From the NCBI GenBank assembly GCA_023228145.1, contig JALOBU010000041.1, positions 1 to 11,683 of the forward strand: a DNA stretch of 11,683 bases. Reading direction: 5' to 3'. The stretch comes from Bacteroidales bacterium (GTDB lineage Bacteria; Bacteroidota; Bacteroidia; Bacteroidales; CAIWKO01). The notes below the pieces were generated by a model. That model was not told where the DNA came from. It ran no database searches and saw nothing but the letters and a program-made list of their open reading frames with translations. Numbering within the stretch: position 1 is the first letter of the stretch; the number at the start of each line of letters is the position of its first letter. The position numbers and the translations under genes were made by a program. Below, in pieces: positions 1 to 6,764 of the stretch.

Positions 1-305
1 TCAGCGAAGCCTTCACCCTGAAACCACAGCTGATGGTGAAAGCCGTCATTAACGCTCCGATTGAGTTTGATGTGAACCTCAACGCCCTCATCAAACAAAG
101 ACTGTGGCTGGGGGTGTCCTACAGAAGCCAGGCAGACATCTCGGGTATCATCGGAATACATATCGTGCCGCAGTTCCTGTTAAGTTATTCTTACGACTAC
201 TCCCTGAGCAAGATCAACAATTACTCCGGGGGCTCGCATGAGATTGCGCTCTCATACCTTTTTGCTTACAAGGGACGGAAAATAGCAAATCCAAGGTATT
301 TTTAA
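1..305 (+). CDS. PorP/SprF family type IX secretion outer-membrane protein (C-terminal fragment)
   Basis: The frame is already open at base 3 and ends with TAA at 303-305, so only the last 100 residues are visible and the start lies outside the window. Family features include F-x-L-K-P near the left edge, the block LGVSYR, the segment YSYDYSLSKI, and a final SGGSHEIALSY before a short basic tail. This pattern of alternating beta strands is typical of the C-terminus of PorP/SprF proteins, predicted outer-membrane barrel proteins associated with the T9SS in Bacteroidota and often present as many paralogues. A paralogue need not be the secretion component itself. Many sit beside large repeat-rich cargo genes, but here the upstream neighbour is unseen. 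The downstream amidotransferase gene begins 34 bases later on the same strand, so cotranscription is possible. Confidence 0.85.
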   Translation, partial: SEAFTLKPQLMVKAVINAPIEFDVNLNALIKQRLWLGVSYRSQADISGIIGIHIVPQFLLSYSYDYSLSKINNYSGGSHEIALSYLFAYKGRKIANPRYF

Positions 306-339
306 GTTAATTTGGCTTAAAAACCCTCAATACCTGTAA

Positions 340-921
340 ATGAATACTCGTATTTTGCTGATTGACAATTACGATTCATTTACTTATATCCTCCGGCAAA
401 GGTTAACAGAGGCAGGAGCATCTTTTGTTGAGATTGCAAAAAATGACAATACTCATATCCCTGAATTAGCTGCAGGCTTTGACAGTATTGTTTTTTCACC
501 AGGCCCTGGCACTCCTGAAAACGGACATGTAATGTTTAATATACTTGAGAAATTTTATACAAGTAAAAGGGTGCTGGGTATTTGTCTTGGGCATCAAGCT
601 ATATGTACTTTTTTTGGTGCAACCCTGATAAATCTGCAATATCCCATGCACGGAAAAAAAACAAAATTAAAAATATACAAAAGCAAAAAAAATATTTTCT
701 CGGGAATTCAAGACAAAATTATTACCGGACGATACCATTCATGGGTGGTAAGCGAAAAAAACTTCCCTGACTGCCTTGAAATTACATCAGTATCAGGGGA
801 AGGTCATATTATGTCTGTTGCTCACAAGAACTACAATATCACCGGCATTCAATTTCACCCGGAATCATATATGACAAATACCAGCCTTCAGATTCTAAAA
901 AACTGGATAAATATGGAATAA
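340..921 (+). CDS. pabA: Class I glutamine amidotransferase, PabA/TrpG type (aminodeoxychorismate or anthranilate synthase component II)
   Basis: This 193-residue protein is the normal length for the glutamine-hydrolysing subunit that feeds ammonia to chorismate in folate (PabA) or tryptophan (TrpG) synthesis. The N-terminus has LIDNYDSFTY. The oxyanion-loop motif SPGPGTP lies at about 54-59, the nucleophile is Cys82 in GICLGHQ, RYHS lies at 131-134, and His173 and Glu175 in FHPES complete the catalytic triad. All expected catalytic residues are present, so it should be active. The start at 340 puts the DNYDSFT motif at its usual distance from the N-terminus. No chorismate-binding partner (PabB or TrpE) and no other trp or folate gene is in the window. 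Lying outside a trp operon slightly favours PabA, but the sequence alone does not separate the two, and the gene symbol is tentative. It converges on gdhA. Confidence 0.9.
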   Translation: MNTRILLIDNYDSFTYILRQRLTEAGASFVEIAKNDNTHIPELAAGFDSIVFSPGPGTPENGHVMFNILEKFYTSKRVLGICLGHQAICTFFGATLINLQYPMHGKKTKLKIYKSKKNIFSGIQDKIITGRYHSWVVSEKNFPDCLEITSVSGEGHIMSVAHKNYNITGIQFHPESYMTNTSLQILKNWINME

Positions 922-953
922 AAAAAAGCTGCTTCCCAAGTGAAACAGCTCTT
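920..953 (-). terminator. Intrinsic terminator of gdhA
   Basis: AGCTG at 927-931 pairs with CAGCT at 946-950. After one C/A mismatch the stem continues with TTC at 933-935 against GAA at 942-944, leaving a six-base loop. Read on the - strand, the stem is followed at once by eight T residues (the A run at 920-927), the layout of an intrinsic terminator 20-50 bases past the gdhA stop codon. The T tract overlaps the stop codon of the convergent amidotransferase gene. On the + strand the hairpin lacks a good T tract, so termination of that gene here would be weaker. Confidence 0.8.
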
Positions 954-971
954 AATTGTTAAAAACCTAAA

Positions 972-2309
972 TTAAATAACTCCTTGATCTAACATTGCCT
1001 GGGCAACTTTCATAAAGCCTGCAATGTTTGCTCCTTTAACGTAGTTTATATAACCGTCTGCTCCTTTACCATATTTTACACAAGCAGCATGAATGTTGTT
1101 CATAATATCATGTAACCTGGCATCAACTTCTTCTCTGTTCCAGCTAATTTTCATAGAGTTCTGAGTCATTTCGAGACCTGAGGTTGCAACACCACCGGCG
1201 TTAACGGCTTTACCAGGGCCAAAAGGAATTTTGGCAGCGTGGAAAGCCTCAACTGCTTCAGGAGTGCATCCCATGTTGGAAACTTCAGCAACAACTTTAA
1301 CGCCATTGGCAATAAGAGCTTTTGCATTTTCTCCATTGAGTTCGTTCTGAGTTGCACAAGGCAGAGCAATGTCAACTTTTACTTCCCATGGACGTTTTCC
1401 CTGAACAAATTTTGAACCGGGGAATTTATCTGCATAAGGTTTTACGATGTCCTGGTTAGAAGCTCTGAGTTCGAGCATATAGTCAATTTTTTTACCGGAA
1501 ATTCCATCTGGATCATAAATGTATCCGTCCGGGCCACTGATGGTAACAACTTTGGCTCCGAGTTCAGTAGCTTTAAGCGCTGCGCCCCATGCTACGTTGC
1601 CAAAACCTGAGATAGAAACGGTTTTGCCTTTTAAATCAGTACCCATGGATTTGAGCATCTGGTCAAGGAAATAAATTCCACCGAAACCTGTAGCTTCGGG
1701 ACGAACGAGTGAACCGCCCCAGTTCAGGCCTTTTCCGGTTAATACGCCAACGTGTTCGTTAGTAAGTTTTTTGTACATACCAAACATATATCCGATTTCT
1801 TTTCCACCCACACCAATATCACCAGCAGGGACATCCGTTTCGGGACCGATCATTTTCCATAATTCGAGCATGAATGATTGACAGAAACGCATGATTTCGT
1901 TGTTTGACCTGCCTTTGGCGTTGAAATCAGAACCTCCTTTACCACCACCCATTGGTAATGAGGTTAAACTGTTCTTGAAGATCTGCTCAAAACCTAAAAA
2001 CTTTAAAATACTGAGGTTAACGCTCGGGTGGAAACGGATTCCGCCTTTGTAAGGTCCAATGGCGCCGTTGAACTGTACACGATATCCGAGGTTAACATGA
2101 ACTTCGCCTTTATCATCAACCCAGGGGACTTTGAAAGTTAAGATTCTGTCAGGCTCAACAAGTCTGTCGATAATTCCTGCTGCTTCGAACTGAGGGTTTT
2201 GGTTAACAACTTCCTCAATGGATTCCAATACTTCACGAACTGCCTGCAAATATTCCAGTTCTCCCGGATGTTTTTTCTCGAGTTCGTTCATAATTTTTTC
2301 TACGTTCAT
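972..2309 (-). CDS. gdhA: Glutamate dehydrogenase, hexameric type
   Basis: This 445-residue enzyme has the standard length of small hexameric GDH, which interconverts glutamate with 2-oxoglutarate and ammonium in the cytoplasm. The substrate domain carries GPYKGGIRFHP (about 85-95), the catalytic-lysine motif PMGGGKGG with Lys124, and PAGDIGVGGKE with Asp164. The Rossmann dinucleotide motif is GFGNVA at 235-240, followed by SGPDGYIYD near 258-266. The conserved CATQNE and KAVNAGGVATSG segments follow. Phe236, Pro260 and Asp261 occupy places that are Phe/Pro/Asp in the NAD-dependent Clostridium symbiosum enzyme, whereas NADP enzymes tend to have Ser there. NAD use, and so possibly a catabolic role, is therefore favoured by inference. 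The ATG at 2309 gives the usual N-terminus. A -7-like element lies about 60 bases upstream and a terminator follows the gene. Confidence 0.96.
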   Translation of the reverse strand: MNVEKIMNELEKKHPGELEYLQAVREVLESIEEVVNQNPQFEAAGIIDRLVEPDRILTFKVPWVDDKGEVHVNLGYRVQFNGAIGPYKGGIRFHPSVNLSILKFLGFEQIFKNSLTSLPMGGGKGGSDFNAKGRSNNEIMRFCQSFMLELWKMIGPETDVPAGDIGVGGKEIGYMFGMYKKLTNEHVGVLTGKGLNWGGSLVRPEATGFGGIYFLDQMLKSMGTDLKGKTVSISGFGNVAWGAALKATELGAKVVTISGPDGYIYDPDGISGKKIDYMLELRASNQDIVKPYADKFPGSKFVQGKRPWEVKVDIALPCATQNELNGENAKALIANGVKVVAEVSNMGCTPEAVEAFHAAKIPFGPGKAVNAGGVATSGLEMTQNSMKISWNREEVDARLHDIMNNIHAACVKYGKGADGYINYVKGANIAGFMKVAQAMLDQGVI

Positions 2310-2593
2310 AATATAAAAATTTAAAAAATTTATAAAAAAGTTCTTAGTAACCTTTAATTATTCTGCTTACAAAATTATACATATTTTTCGGAAAGAAAAA
2401 TAAGTATCAAAAAATATTTTTAAAGACAAATTACTAAAAATCAACAATAAAATTCAATTATTTAGAGACAACTAATACTGCAACACAGATTTGAAATTAA
2501 GCCTACTGAAAATAATATATAAAAACACAGTCATTTTTAAGTATTTCTAATACTCAGAAAAAGTAGAATAAAATCAAAATGCCCAGCGATTTT
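2310..2593 (-). other. AT-rich intergenic region upstream of gdhA
   Basis: Apart from the candidate promoter at 2370-2377 I see nothing coding here. A short AT-only hairpin (2540-2554) has no T tract on either strand and is not a convincing terminator. The region probably combines the gdhA leader with fully decayed sequence downstream of the metallophosphoesterase remnant that adjoins it. Confidence 0.5.
2370..2377 (-). promoter_or_regulatory. Candidate -7 element of the gdhA promoter
   Basis: On the - strand these bases read TAATTTTG, an exact match to the Bacteroidota -7 consensus TAnnTTTG. It lies 61 bases before the gdhA ATG, implying a 5' leader of roughly 50-55 bases. No clear TTG -33 element sits at the usual distance, so the call rests on the -7 match and its position in an AT-rich region where chance matches are likely. 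Confidence 0.4.
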
Positions 2594-2735
2594 TTATATA
2601 TTCCTCAGTATTCCCGAAGGTAAAATGTCTCCCCTTATCAGGACAAGTCCGGGTTGTTCAACGCGTATTACTGGAACAGTTTTTCGTGCCGACTTTCTTT
2701 GCCGTGAAGGTCGGAAACAAATAAGATAATATTTT
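2594..2735 (-). pseudogene. Remnant of a metallophosphoesterase gene (N-terminal part, frameshifted)
   Basis: Read on the - strand from 2724, one frame gives LFVSDLHGKESRHEKLFQ and then a stop at 2668-2670. Shifting frame at about 2671 continues as VIRVEQPGLVLIRGDILPSG and runs to a stop at 2594-2596. Joined, this matches the start of calcineurin-like metallophosphoesterases: beta strand plus SDLHG (the D-x-H metal-binding motif), a helix, then the (G)GD motif before LPSG. A further one- or two-base shift at 2725-2726 would link it to a KIL start overlapping the permease stop codon. Only about 45 of an expected 200-plus residues are recognisable, and no start codon in the right frame remains. 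The segment follows the permease gene directly, so the intact gene was probably the third member of that operon. The family assignment is by motif recognition. Confidence 0.6.
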
Positions 2736-4188
2736 ATTGAAGGTGTTTGGTTTTATTTCTTTTCCATAAATAATAAACAGGAAATCCCACACAAACAATG
2801 ATAAGTCCCGGCCATGTGTACAAGGGTTTATATATCAGCAATACAATCATAATGAATAGTGCCGCAATAACATACAATGCGGGCAATACAGGGTAGCCAA
2901 TTGCTTTGTAGGGCCTTTTAGCGTCCGGTTGTTTGCGGCGTAAAACAAATACTGCAATTATTGTCATGATATAAAATATCAGCACGGAAAATATCACATA
3001 ATCTAGCAGGTTTGAATAAGTACCACTCAGGCATAACAGGCACGCCCATATACACTGTACATACAAACTGATGGAGGGGACCCCGAATCTGTTCAGTCTG
3101 CCCGTGCTTTTAAAAAACAGTCCGTCCTGCGCCATTGCATAATACACCCTAGCTCCTGAAAGTATTAATCCATTGTTGCATCCAAAAGTCGAAATCATCA
3201 CCAGTATAGCCATCACCACCGCAGCCGACTCGCCTAAAATCATCGTCATGGAAGCTGTTCCCAGCCTGTCGTTGGTGGCAAATTGCATCCCCTGCTCAAA
3301 AACTCCGCTTGCTGCCTGCTCTCCCCTTAAGGGCAGCGTGTTCATGTAAACAAGATTCACTAATACATAGATGACTGTAACTATCAGGGTCCCGAAAAAC
3401 AAACTCAGGGGAATATTTCTTTTGGGATTGATGATTTCCCCTGCAGTAAAAGTGATGTTGTTCCACGCATCAGAAGAAAACAAGGAACCAACCATGGAAG
3501 TTCCTATGACAGCCAGCAACGCAAAACCTGTCAGGGATTCTAAAAGACCATTTTCATTCATTGTTGCTGCATCCCAAAATATTTCCCTGTTTAAAGCTGA
3601 TGCACCATTCCCCTTAAAAATGATTAAGCCAGCAACAATAAATACAAAAAGTAAAAAAACCTTTGTCAATGTAAATGTGTTTTGTACAACTTTGCCTGTT
3701 TTAATTCCCCTTGTATTAATCCATGTTAAAATAATGAGTGAAGATATTGCGATAATGTGAACCGTATTAAATTTAATAATACCCATGTCGAGCCATATGT
3801 TTTTTTCAGATACCCATGGAATAAGCACGCCGGTGAACTTGGCAAAAGCCATGGCAACGGCAGCAATGGTTCCGGTTTGTATCACAAGAAACAAGGTCCA
3901 ACCATATAAAAATCCGGTCAGAGGGTTATAGGCTTCGCGAAGATAAACGTATTGCCCGCCGGCTTTAGGCATCATTCCTGCCAGCTCGCCGTAGCTCAGC
4001 GCAGCTATCAGCGTCATGACTCCGGTGATGAGCCATGCTACGAGTAACCATCCCGGAGAACCCAGTTGCCTCGACATATCTGCACTAACGATAAAAATAC
4101 CCGAGCCTATCATGGAACCCGCTACCAGCGCAGTAGAATCTATTAACCGAAGATTTCTCCTGAATGCAATAGGTGGTGATTCTTTCAT
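2734..4188 (-). CDS. APC-superfamily amino acid permease
   Basis: The protein has 484 residues and about 12 hydrophobic membrane segments, the normal layout for the amino acid-polyamine-organocation superfamily. The first membrane helix contains GSMIGSGIF (24-32), the helix-break motif that binds the substrate amino and carboxyl groups. SYGELAGMMPKAGGQYVYLREAYNP follows in the usual place, split over helices 2 and 3. The overall look is of the LAT/SteT-like branch, whose members exchange or take up neutral amino acids, but the substrate cannot be read from sequence. The start codon overlaps the stop codon of the upstream symporter gene as ATGA, so the two are almost certainly cotranscribed and translationally coupled. 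The C-terminus is short, basic and cytoplasmic. The stop codon abuts the metallophosphoesterase remnant. Confidence 0.92.
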   Translation of the reverse strand: MKESPPIAFRRNLRLIDSTALVAGSMIGSGIFIVSADMSRQLGSPGWLLVAWLITGVMTLIAALSYGELAGMMPKAGGQYVYLREAYNPLTGFLYGWTLFLVIQTGTIAAVAMAFAKFTGVLIPWVSEKNIWLDMGIIKFNTVHIIAISSLIILTWINTRGIKTGKVVQNTFTLTKVFLLFVFIVAGLIIFKGNGASALNREIFWDAATMNENGLLESLTGFALLAVIGTSMVGSLFSSDAWNNITFTAGEIINPKRNIPLSLFFGTLIVTVIYVLVNLVYMNTLPLRGEQAASGVFEQGMQFATNDRLGTASMTMILGESAAVVMAILVMISTFGCNNGLILSGARVYYAMAQDGLFFKSTGRLNRFGVPSISLYVQCIWACLLCLSGTYSNLLDYVIFSVLIFYIMTIIAVFVLRRKQPDAKRPYKAIGYPVLPALYVIAALFIMIVLLIYKPLYTWPGLIIVCVGFPVYYLWKRNKTKHLQ

Positions 4189-5636
4189 AGGTTGTTCTTA
4201 TTTTTTTCCGGCAAAATAAAAGAAAACAAAATTGCCATAATAAATGCAAAAACAAAACTTGCCAGCCTCTCTGAAATTCCTGTTGGCGCCAGCAAAAACA
4301 TCTTCCAGACTATAGTGCCCAGTGTTCCTGAAATAAGAGATGCAATGACACCTGCACGTGAAACTTTTTTCCAGAATAATATCAGCAATAAAGCCGGCCC
4401 GAATGAGGAGCCTATACCCGACCATGCATAAGAAACCAATCCGTAAACAGTATCTTTTACCGTTAATGCCAGTGTAAAAGCCAACAAACCCACCAGCAAA
4501 GTAACCACACGGTTCAGGGTAAGTAATTTTTTTCCACTGACTTTTTTTCTTGCCAGGGGACCGTAAATATCTTCCGTTATTGACGAAGAGCTGACTATGA
4601 TCTCGGAAGATGCTGTTGACATCATGGCAGAAACAGCTCCGGATAAAAGCAAACCGGCTATTACAGGCCCGACAAAGGTATTTATCAGCACGGGAAGTAT
4701 TTTTTCGGCATCCGAAGTGAGCAATGTAATGTTTTGGGTTAAATAGCCGTTTTTTGCGAGCACAAAGCCGAAAATTCCAATAATCAATGCACCTGCATAA
4801 GCAAGTAAAGTCCATACAATGGCCACTGCTCTGGCACTTTTTATGTTGCGTTTGTCTTTAATAGCCATCATGCGCGTGAGCAATTGCGGTTGCCCTGTAT
4901 ATCCGAACATCCAGCTGAGGCCACTCAAAATAAGCAGAAAAGCAGGGATGCCTGATTTTCCGCCTGTAATTGAATTATATGAGTTTCCCGCTTCTATAAG
5001 TGTTTCCCTGACCTGAATATTATCGGAAGCCACAATAAAAATAATTATTATCGGCAAAACTATCAAGGTAATTATCATCAATATGGCCTGAAATACATCT
5101 GTATAAACCACGGTAATAAACCCTCCTACCATGGCATAAAAAATTACAATCAAAGAACCGATAATAACTCCCCAATATCCAGGAATTCCAAATGTCTGTT
5201 CCAACACCTTTCCGCTGCCATAGAACTGTGCCTCCACATAAAACAAGAAGAAAAAAACAATTATGGAAGCAGAAATCAATCCTATGGCTTTCTCAGCGCC
5301 CGGAAAACGTTTGTACAATATACCAGATATTGTTAATGCTCCTGTTTTTTCGGTTTCCAAACGCAAACGATTGCTCATCACAGTCCAGATAAAAAGAATA
5401 CCTATCACACAACCTAATGCAACCCAGACAGACTGCATACCCAGGGCATAAGCTTCGCCGGTAAGCCCTAGCAAGAGCCAGGCCGATTCGCCTGTGGAGC
5501 GTTCTGATAATGCCAGGGCAACTCCCGAAATTTTTTTCCCTCCCAACACGTACTCTGATGCTGTTTTGGACTTGCCTGCTGTATATAAAGTGATTAATAG
5601 CAATATCAGCAGGTATGCTATAAATACTATCATCAT
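4185..5636 (-). CDS. putP: Sodium:solute symporter, PutP-like (probable proline uptake)
   Basis: This 483-residue protein of the SSS family has the expected 12-13 hydrophobic segments and begins with a membrane helix followed by SEYVLGGKKISG, matching DDYILGGRSLG of E. coli PutP. The proline-site residues Trp244 and Tyr248 of E. coli PutP correspond to Trp242 and Tyr246 (SWMFGYTGQPQ). The Na+-site pair Ser340/Thr341 is kept in MMSTASSEIIV, and SITEDIYG follows as in PutP. One key difference is that the segment equivalent to ASDMSGW reads STGESAW, so Asp55 is replaced by Gly49 with Glu50 beside it. Proline is the best guess for the substrate, but other solutes are possible. Two adjacent ATG codons (5636, 5633) could both serve as start. 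It is the first gene of a pair with the amino acid permease. Confidence 0.85.
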   Translation of the reverse strand: MMIVFIAYLLILLLITLYTAGKSKTASEYVLGGKKISGVALALSERSTGESAWLLLGLTGEAYALGMQSVWVALGCVIGILFIWTVMSNRLRLETEKTGALTISGILYKRFPGAEKAIGLISASIIVFFFLFYVEAQFYGSGKVLEQTFGIPGYWGVIIGSLIVIFYAMVGGFITVVYTDVFQAILMIITLIVLPIIIIFIVASDNIQVRETLIEAGNSYNSITGGKSGIPAFLLILSGLSWMFGYTGQPQLLTRMMAIKDKRNIKSARAVAIVWTLLAYAGALIIGIFGFVLAKNGYLTQNITLLTSDAEKILPVLINTFVGPVIAGLLLSGAVSAMMSTASSEIIVSSSSITEDIYGPLARKKVSGKKLLTLNRVVTLLVGLLAFTLALTVKDTVYGLVSYAWSGIGSSFGPALLLILFWKKVSRAGVIASLISGTLGTIVWKMFLLAPTGISERLASFVFAFIMAILFSFILPEKNKNNL

Positions 5637-5665
5637 ATATTTTTCAACGTATTAAATAAGGTATT

Positions 5666-5673
5666 CAAAAATA
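5666..5673 (-). promoter_or_regulatory. Candidate -7 element upstream of the symporter/permease operon
   Basis: The - strand reads TATTTTTG, matching TAnnTTTG, 30 bases before the symporter ATG. No good -33 TTG is visible at the expected spacing. The position, directly upstream of the first gene of the pair, makes it plausible, but the match could be chance in AT-rich sequence. Confidence 0.35.
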
Positions 5674-5700
5674 ACATTAATATTGATGATTCGGCCACTA

Positions 5701-6036
5701 TTATAATAATTTTCTTGCAGGGTCGGTGTGTGCGCCGATTTTCACTGCATAACTTGTCTTTGACTTAATATCATCATCCGTAATTATATGCAGGTCAATC
5801 AGGCCCTTTGCGTCATAATGCCCTGTCAGCATGTCATTCACCGAGGCAAGGCAGTGACTCCAGCCTTCTATCCATTTTTCAAGAAGTATTTTCTGCTCTT
5901 CACGGGAATCTATGTGTATCATTAAATCAATATCGCTGGCCGGCCCGCTGCTGGCATTTTTTGAACTGCCGATGAGGTAAACGGCTTTTACGCCAAAATC
6001 TTCATTTTTTAACTTCTGAGCAATGGCTGTAGCCAT
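5701..6036 (-). CDS. Nucleotidyltransferase-fold (pol beta / MNT-like) protein, probably 5' frameshifted
   Basis: The 111-residue reading frame carries the pol-beta-type nucleotidyltransferase signature: Gly23-Ser24 in YLIGSS, then Asp35 and Asp37 in SDIDL, and a third carboxylate at Asp81 in LIDLHI. All three metal-binding acids are present. The following sequence (WIEGWSHCL, then DLHIITDDDI, then TSYAVKIGAHTDPAR) resembles, from memory, a nucleotidyltransferase domain found alone or at the end of large PEP/pyruvate-binding proteins. It does not look like the MNT half of a MNT/HEPN toxin-antitoxin pair, and no HEPN gene lies next to it. The substrate is unknown. Coding similarity seems to continue upstream of the only in-frame ATG (6036) without another start codon; see the adjoining segment at 6037-6107. 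The gene is separated from its upstream neighbour by a terminator. Confidence 0.7.
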   Translation of the reverse strand: MATAIAQKLKNEDFGVKAVYLIGSSKNASSGPASDIDLMIHIDSREEQKILLEKWIEGWSHCLASVNDMLTGHYDAKGLIDLHIITDDDIKSKTSYAVKIGAHTDPARKLL

Positions 6037-6107
6037 CTGATAACGAAACTTCCAGTGATTATCTTTATCATCTGTTAAAAGGCAATAATAGGTTTGTCAG
6101 GATTCAT
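6037..6107 (-). other. Out-of-frame 5' segment of the nucleotidyltransferase gene
   Basis: From the ATG at 6107 the - strand reads MNPDKPIIAF and then TAA. In the frame of the downstream gene, bases up to about 6075 read TDDKDNHWKFRYQ and run straight into its Met. The two frames meet at a run of four T (- strand, bases 6077-6080). One extra T would give a continuous 135-residue protein starting at 6107. Either a real one-base deletion or a homopolymer sequencing error would explain this. Confidence 0.5.
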
Positions 6108-6117
6108 TTTTTTAAGT

Positions 6118-6157
6118 AAAAATAAATAAAAAACTCCTTCCGGAGGTAAAAGGAGTT
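6118..6157 (-). terminator. Intrinsic terminator of the small secreted-protein gene
   Basis: AACTCCTT (6132-6139) pairs perfectly with AAGGAGTT (6150-6157) over eight base pairs with a ten-base loop. On the - strand the stem runs into a T-rich tail (T6, then ATTTATTTTT). It lies 23-48 bases past the stop codon of the gene at 6180-6674, so it should end that transcript before the nucleotidyltransferase gene. Confidence 0.85.
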
Positions 6158-6179
6158 CACAAATAATTTTTTTTTACAC

Positions 6180-6674
6180 CTAAATTATAGGAGCAAAACT
6201 AGATAAGATGTTTATCACATCATCTAAACGCTCGTTAGTATATTTTATAAAAATATAAAAACTAATGTTCGGATAATCCGGGTCCACAAGAAGCGCGGCT
6301 TCAACTTTATAATTATCAACGGTACCTTCATGCAAAAAGCCACTATACCTGTTCATCTTCTCCGGGTCAATTTCAGTTCCTTCGTCAATATTTGTTACCC
6401 CATTATTCACCATCCAGTTGTATAAAGCCTTTTTAATTCCTTCCTGCGGCAAATATTCATTTTTACGGGGATAGACAGCTAAGGTCAAAGTATTGTCGTA
6501 ACCAACCCATGCATTGACATTAGTTATCTCAACGGTAAAGGTTTCAGGTACTTTAAATTTGATTTTATAAGTATCCCATGCATATGTTTTCATCTGAGAG
6601 AAACCTTCATAAGAAATAAAGGCAAGCAAAACAACTAAAAAAAGCTTTTTGGCAACTGTACTATTTTTTTTCAT
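6180..6674 (-). CDS. Small secreted protein of unknown function
   Basis: I chose the ATG at 6674 because it gives a clean signal peptide: basic KK start, hydrophobic core LFLVVLLAFIS, and a probable cleavage near EGFSQ. A longer frame would need a TTG at 6710 and adds residues that spoil the signal peptide. The full product is 164 residues. The mature part (about 137 residues) begins with a strand-rich FKVPETFTVEI segment, has a central helix (EGIKKALYNWMVNNG), then a strand with GFLHEGTVDNYKVEAALLVDP, and ends with FYIFIKYTNERLDDVINILSSF. This order recalls small secreted Bacteroidota proteins with a PsbP/Mog1-like fold, but that is an impression only. There is no lipobox cysteine and no sorting domain, so a periplasmic location is likely. 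A strong terminator follows it. Confidence 0.75.
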   Translation of the reverse strand: MKKNSTVAKKLFLVVLLAFISYEGFSQMKTYAWDTYKIKFKVPETFTVEITNVNAWVGYDNTLTLAVYPRKNEYLPQEGIKKALYNWMVNNGVTNIDEGTEIDPEKMNRYSGFLHEGTVDNYKVEAALLVDPDYPNISFYIFIKYTNERLDDVINILSSFAPII

Positions 6675-6764
6675 GAAACAGGTGTTAGTTGGAATTCGTC
6701 CAATGTACAAATATTATTCCAAAATGAAACAATCACCCTTCGCTAAAACATGATAAAAACGAAA

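Noticed and set aside
2534..2562. Hairpin AGTATT/AATACT with AT-rich flanks
   Set aside because: The stem has only one G-C pair per arm and no T tract follows on either strand, so it is not a credible terminator.
3371..3760. 129-codon + strand frame opposite the permease gene
   Set aside because: It is antisense to a conserved membrane protein, and its composition is explained by the complementary codons.
4198..4815. 205-codon open frame on the - strand inside the symporter gene
   Set aside because: It is a shifted frame of the well-supported PutP-like gene, cysteine/arginine/phenylalanine-rich with no family resemblance.
5701..6036. Nucleotidyltransferase gene considered as the antitoxin half of a MNT/HEPN system
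   Set aside because: No HEPN-type partner is adjacent, and the conserved segments fit a different nucleotidyltransferase group.
6675..6710. N-terminal extension of the small secreted protein from a TTG at 6710
   Set aside because: The ATG at 6674 gives a standard signal peptide, while the extension adds polar residues and needs a rare start codon.
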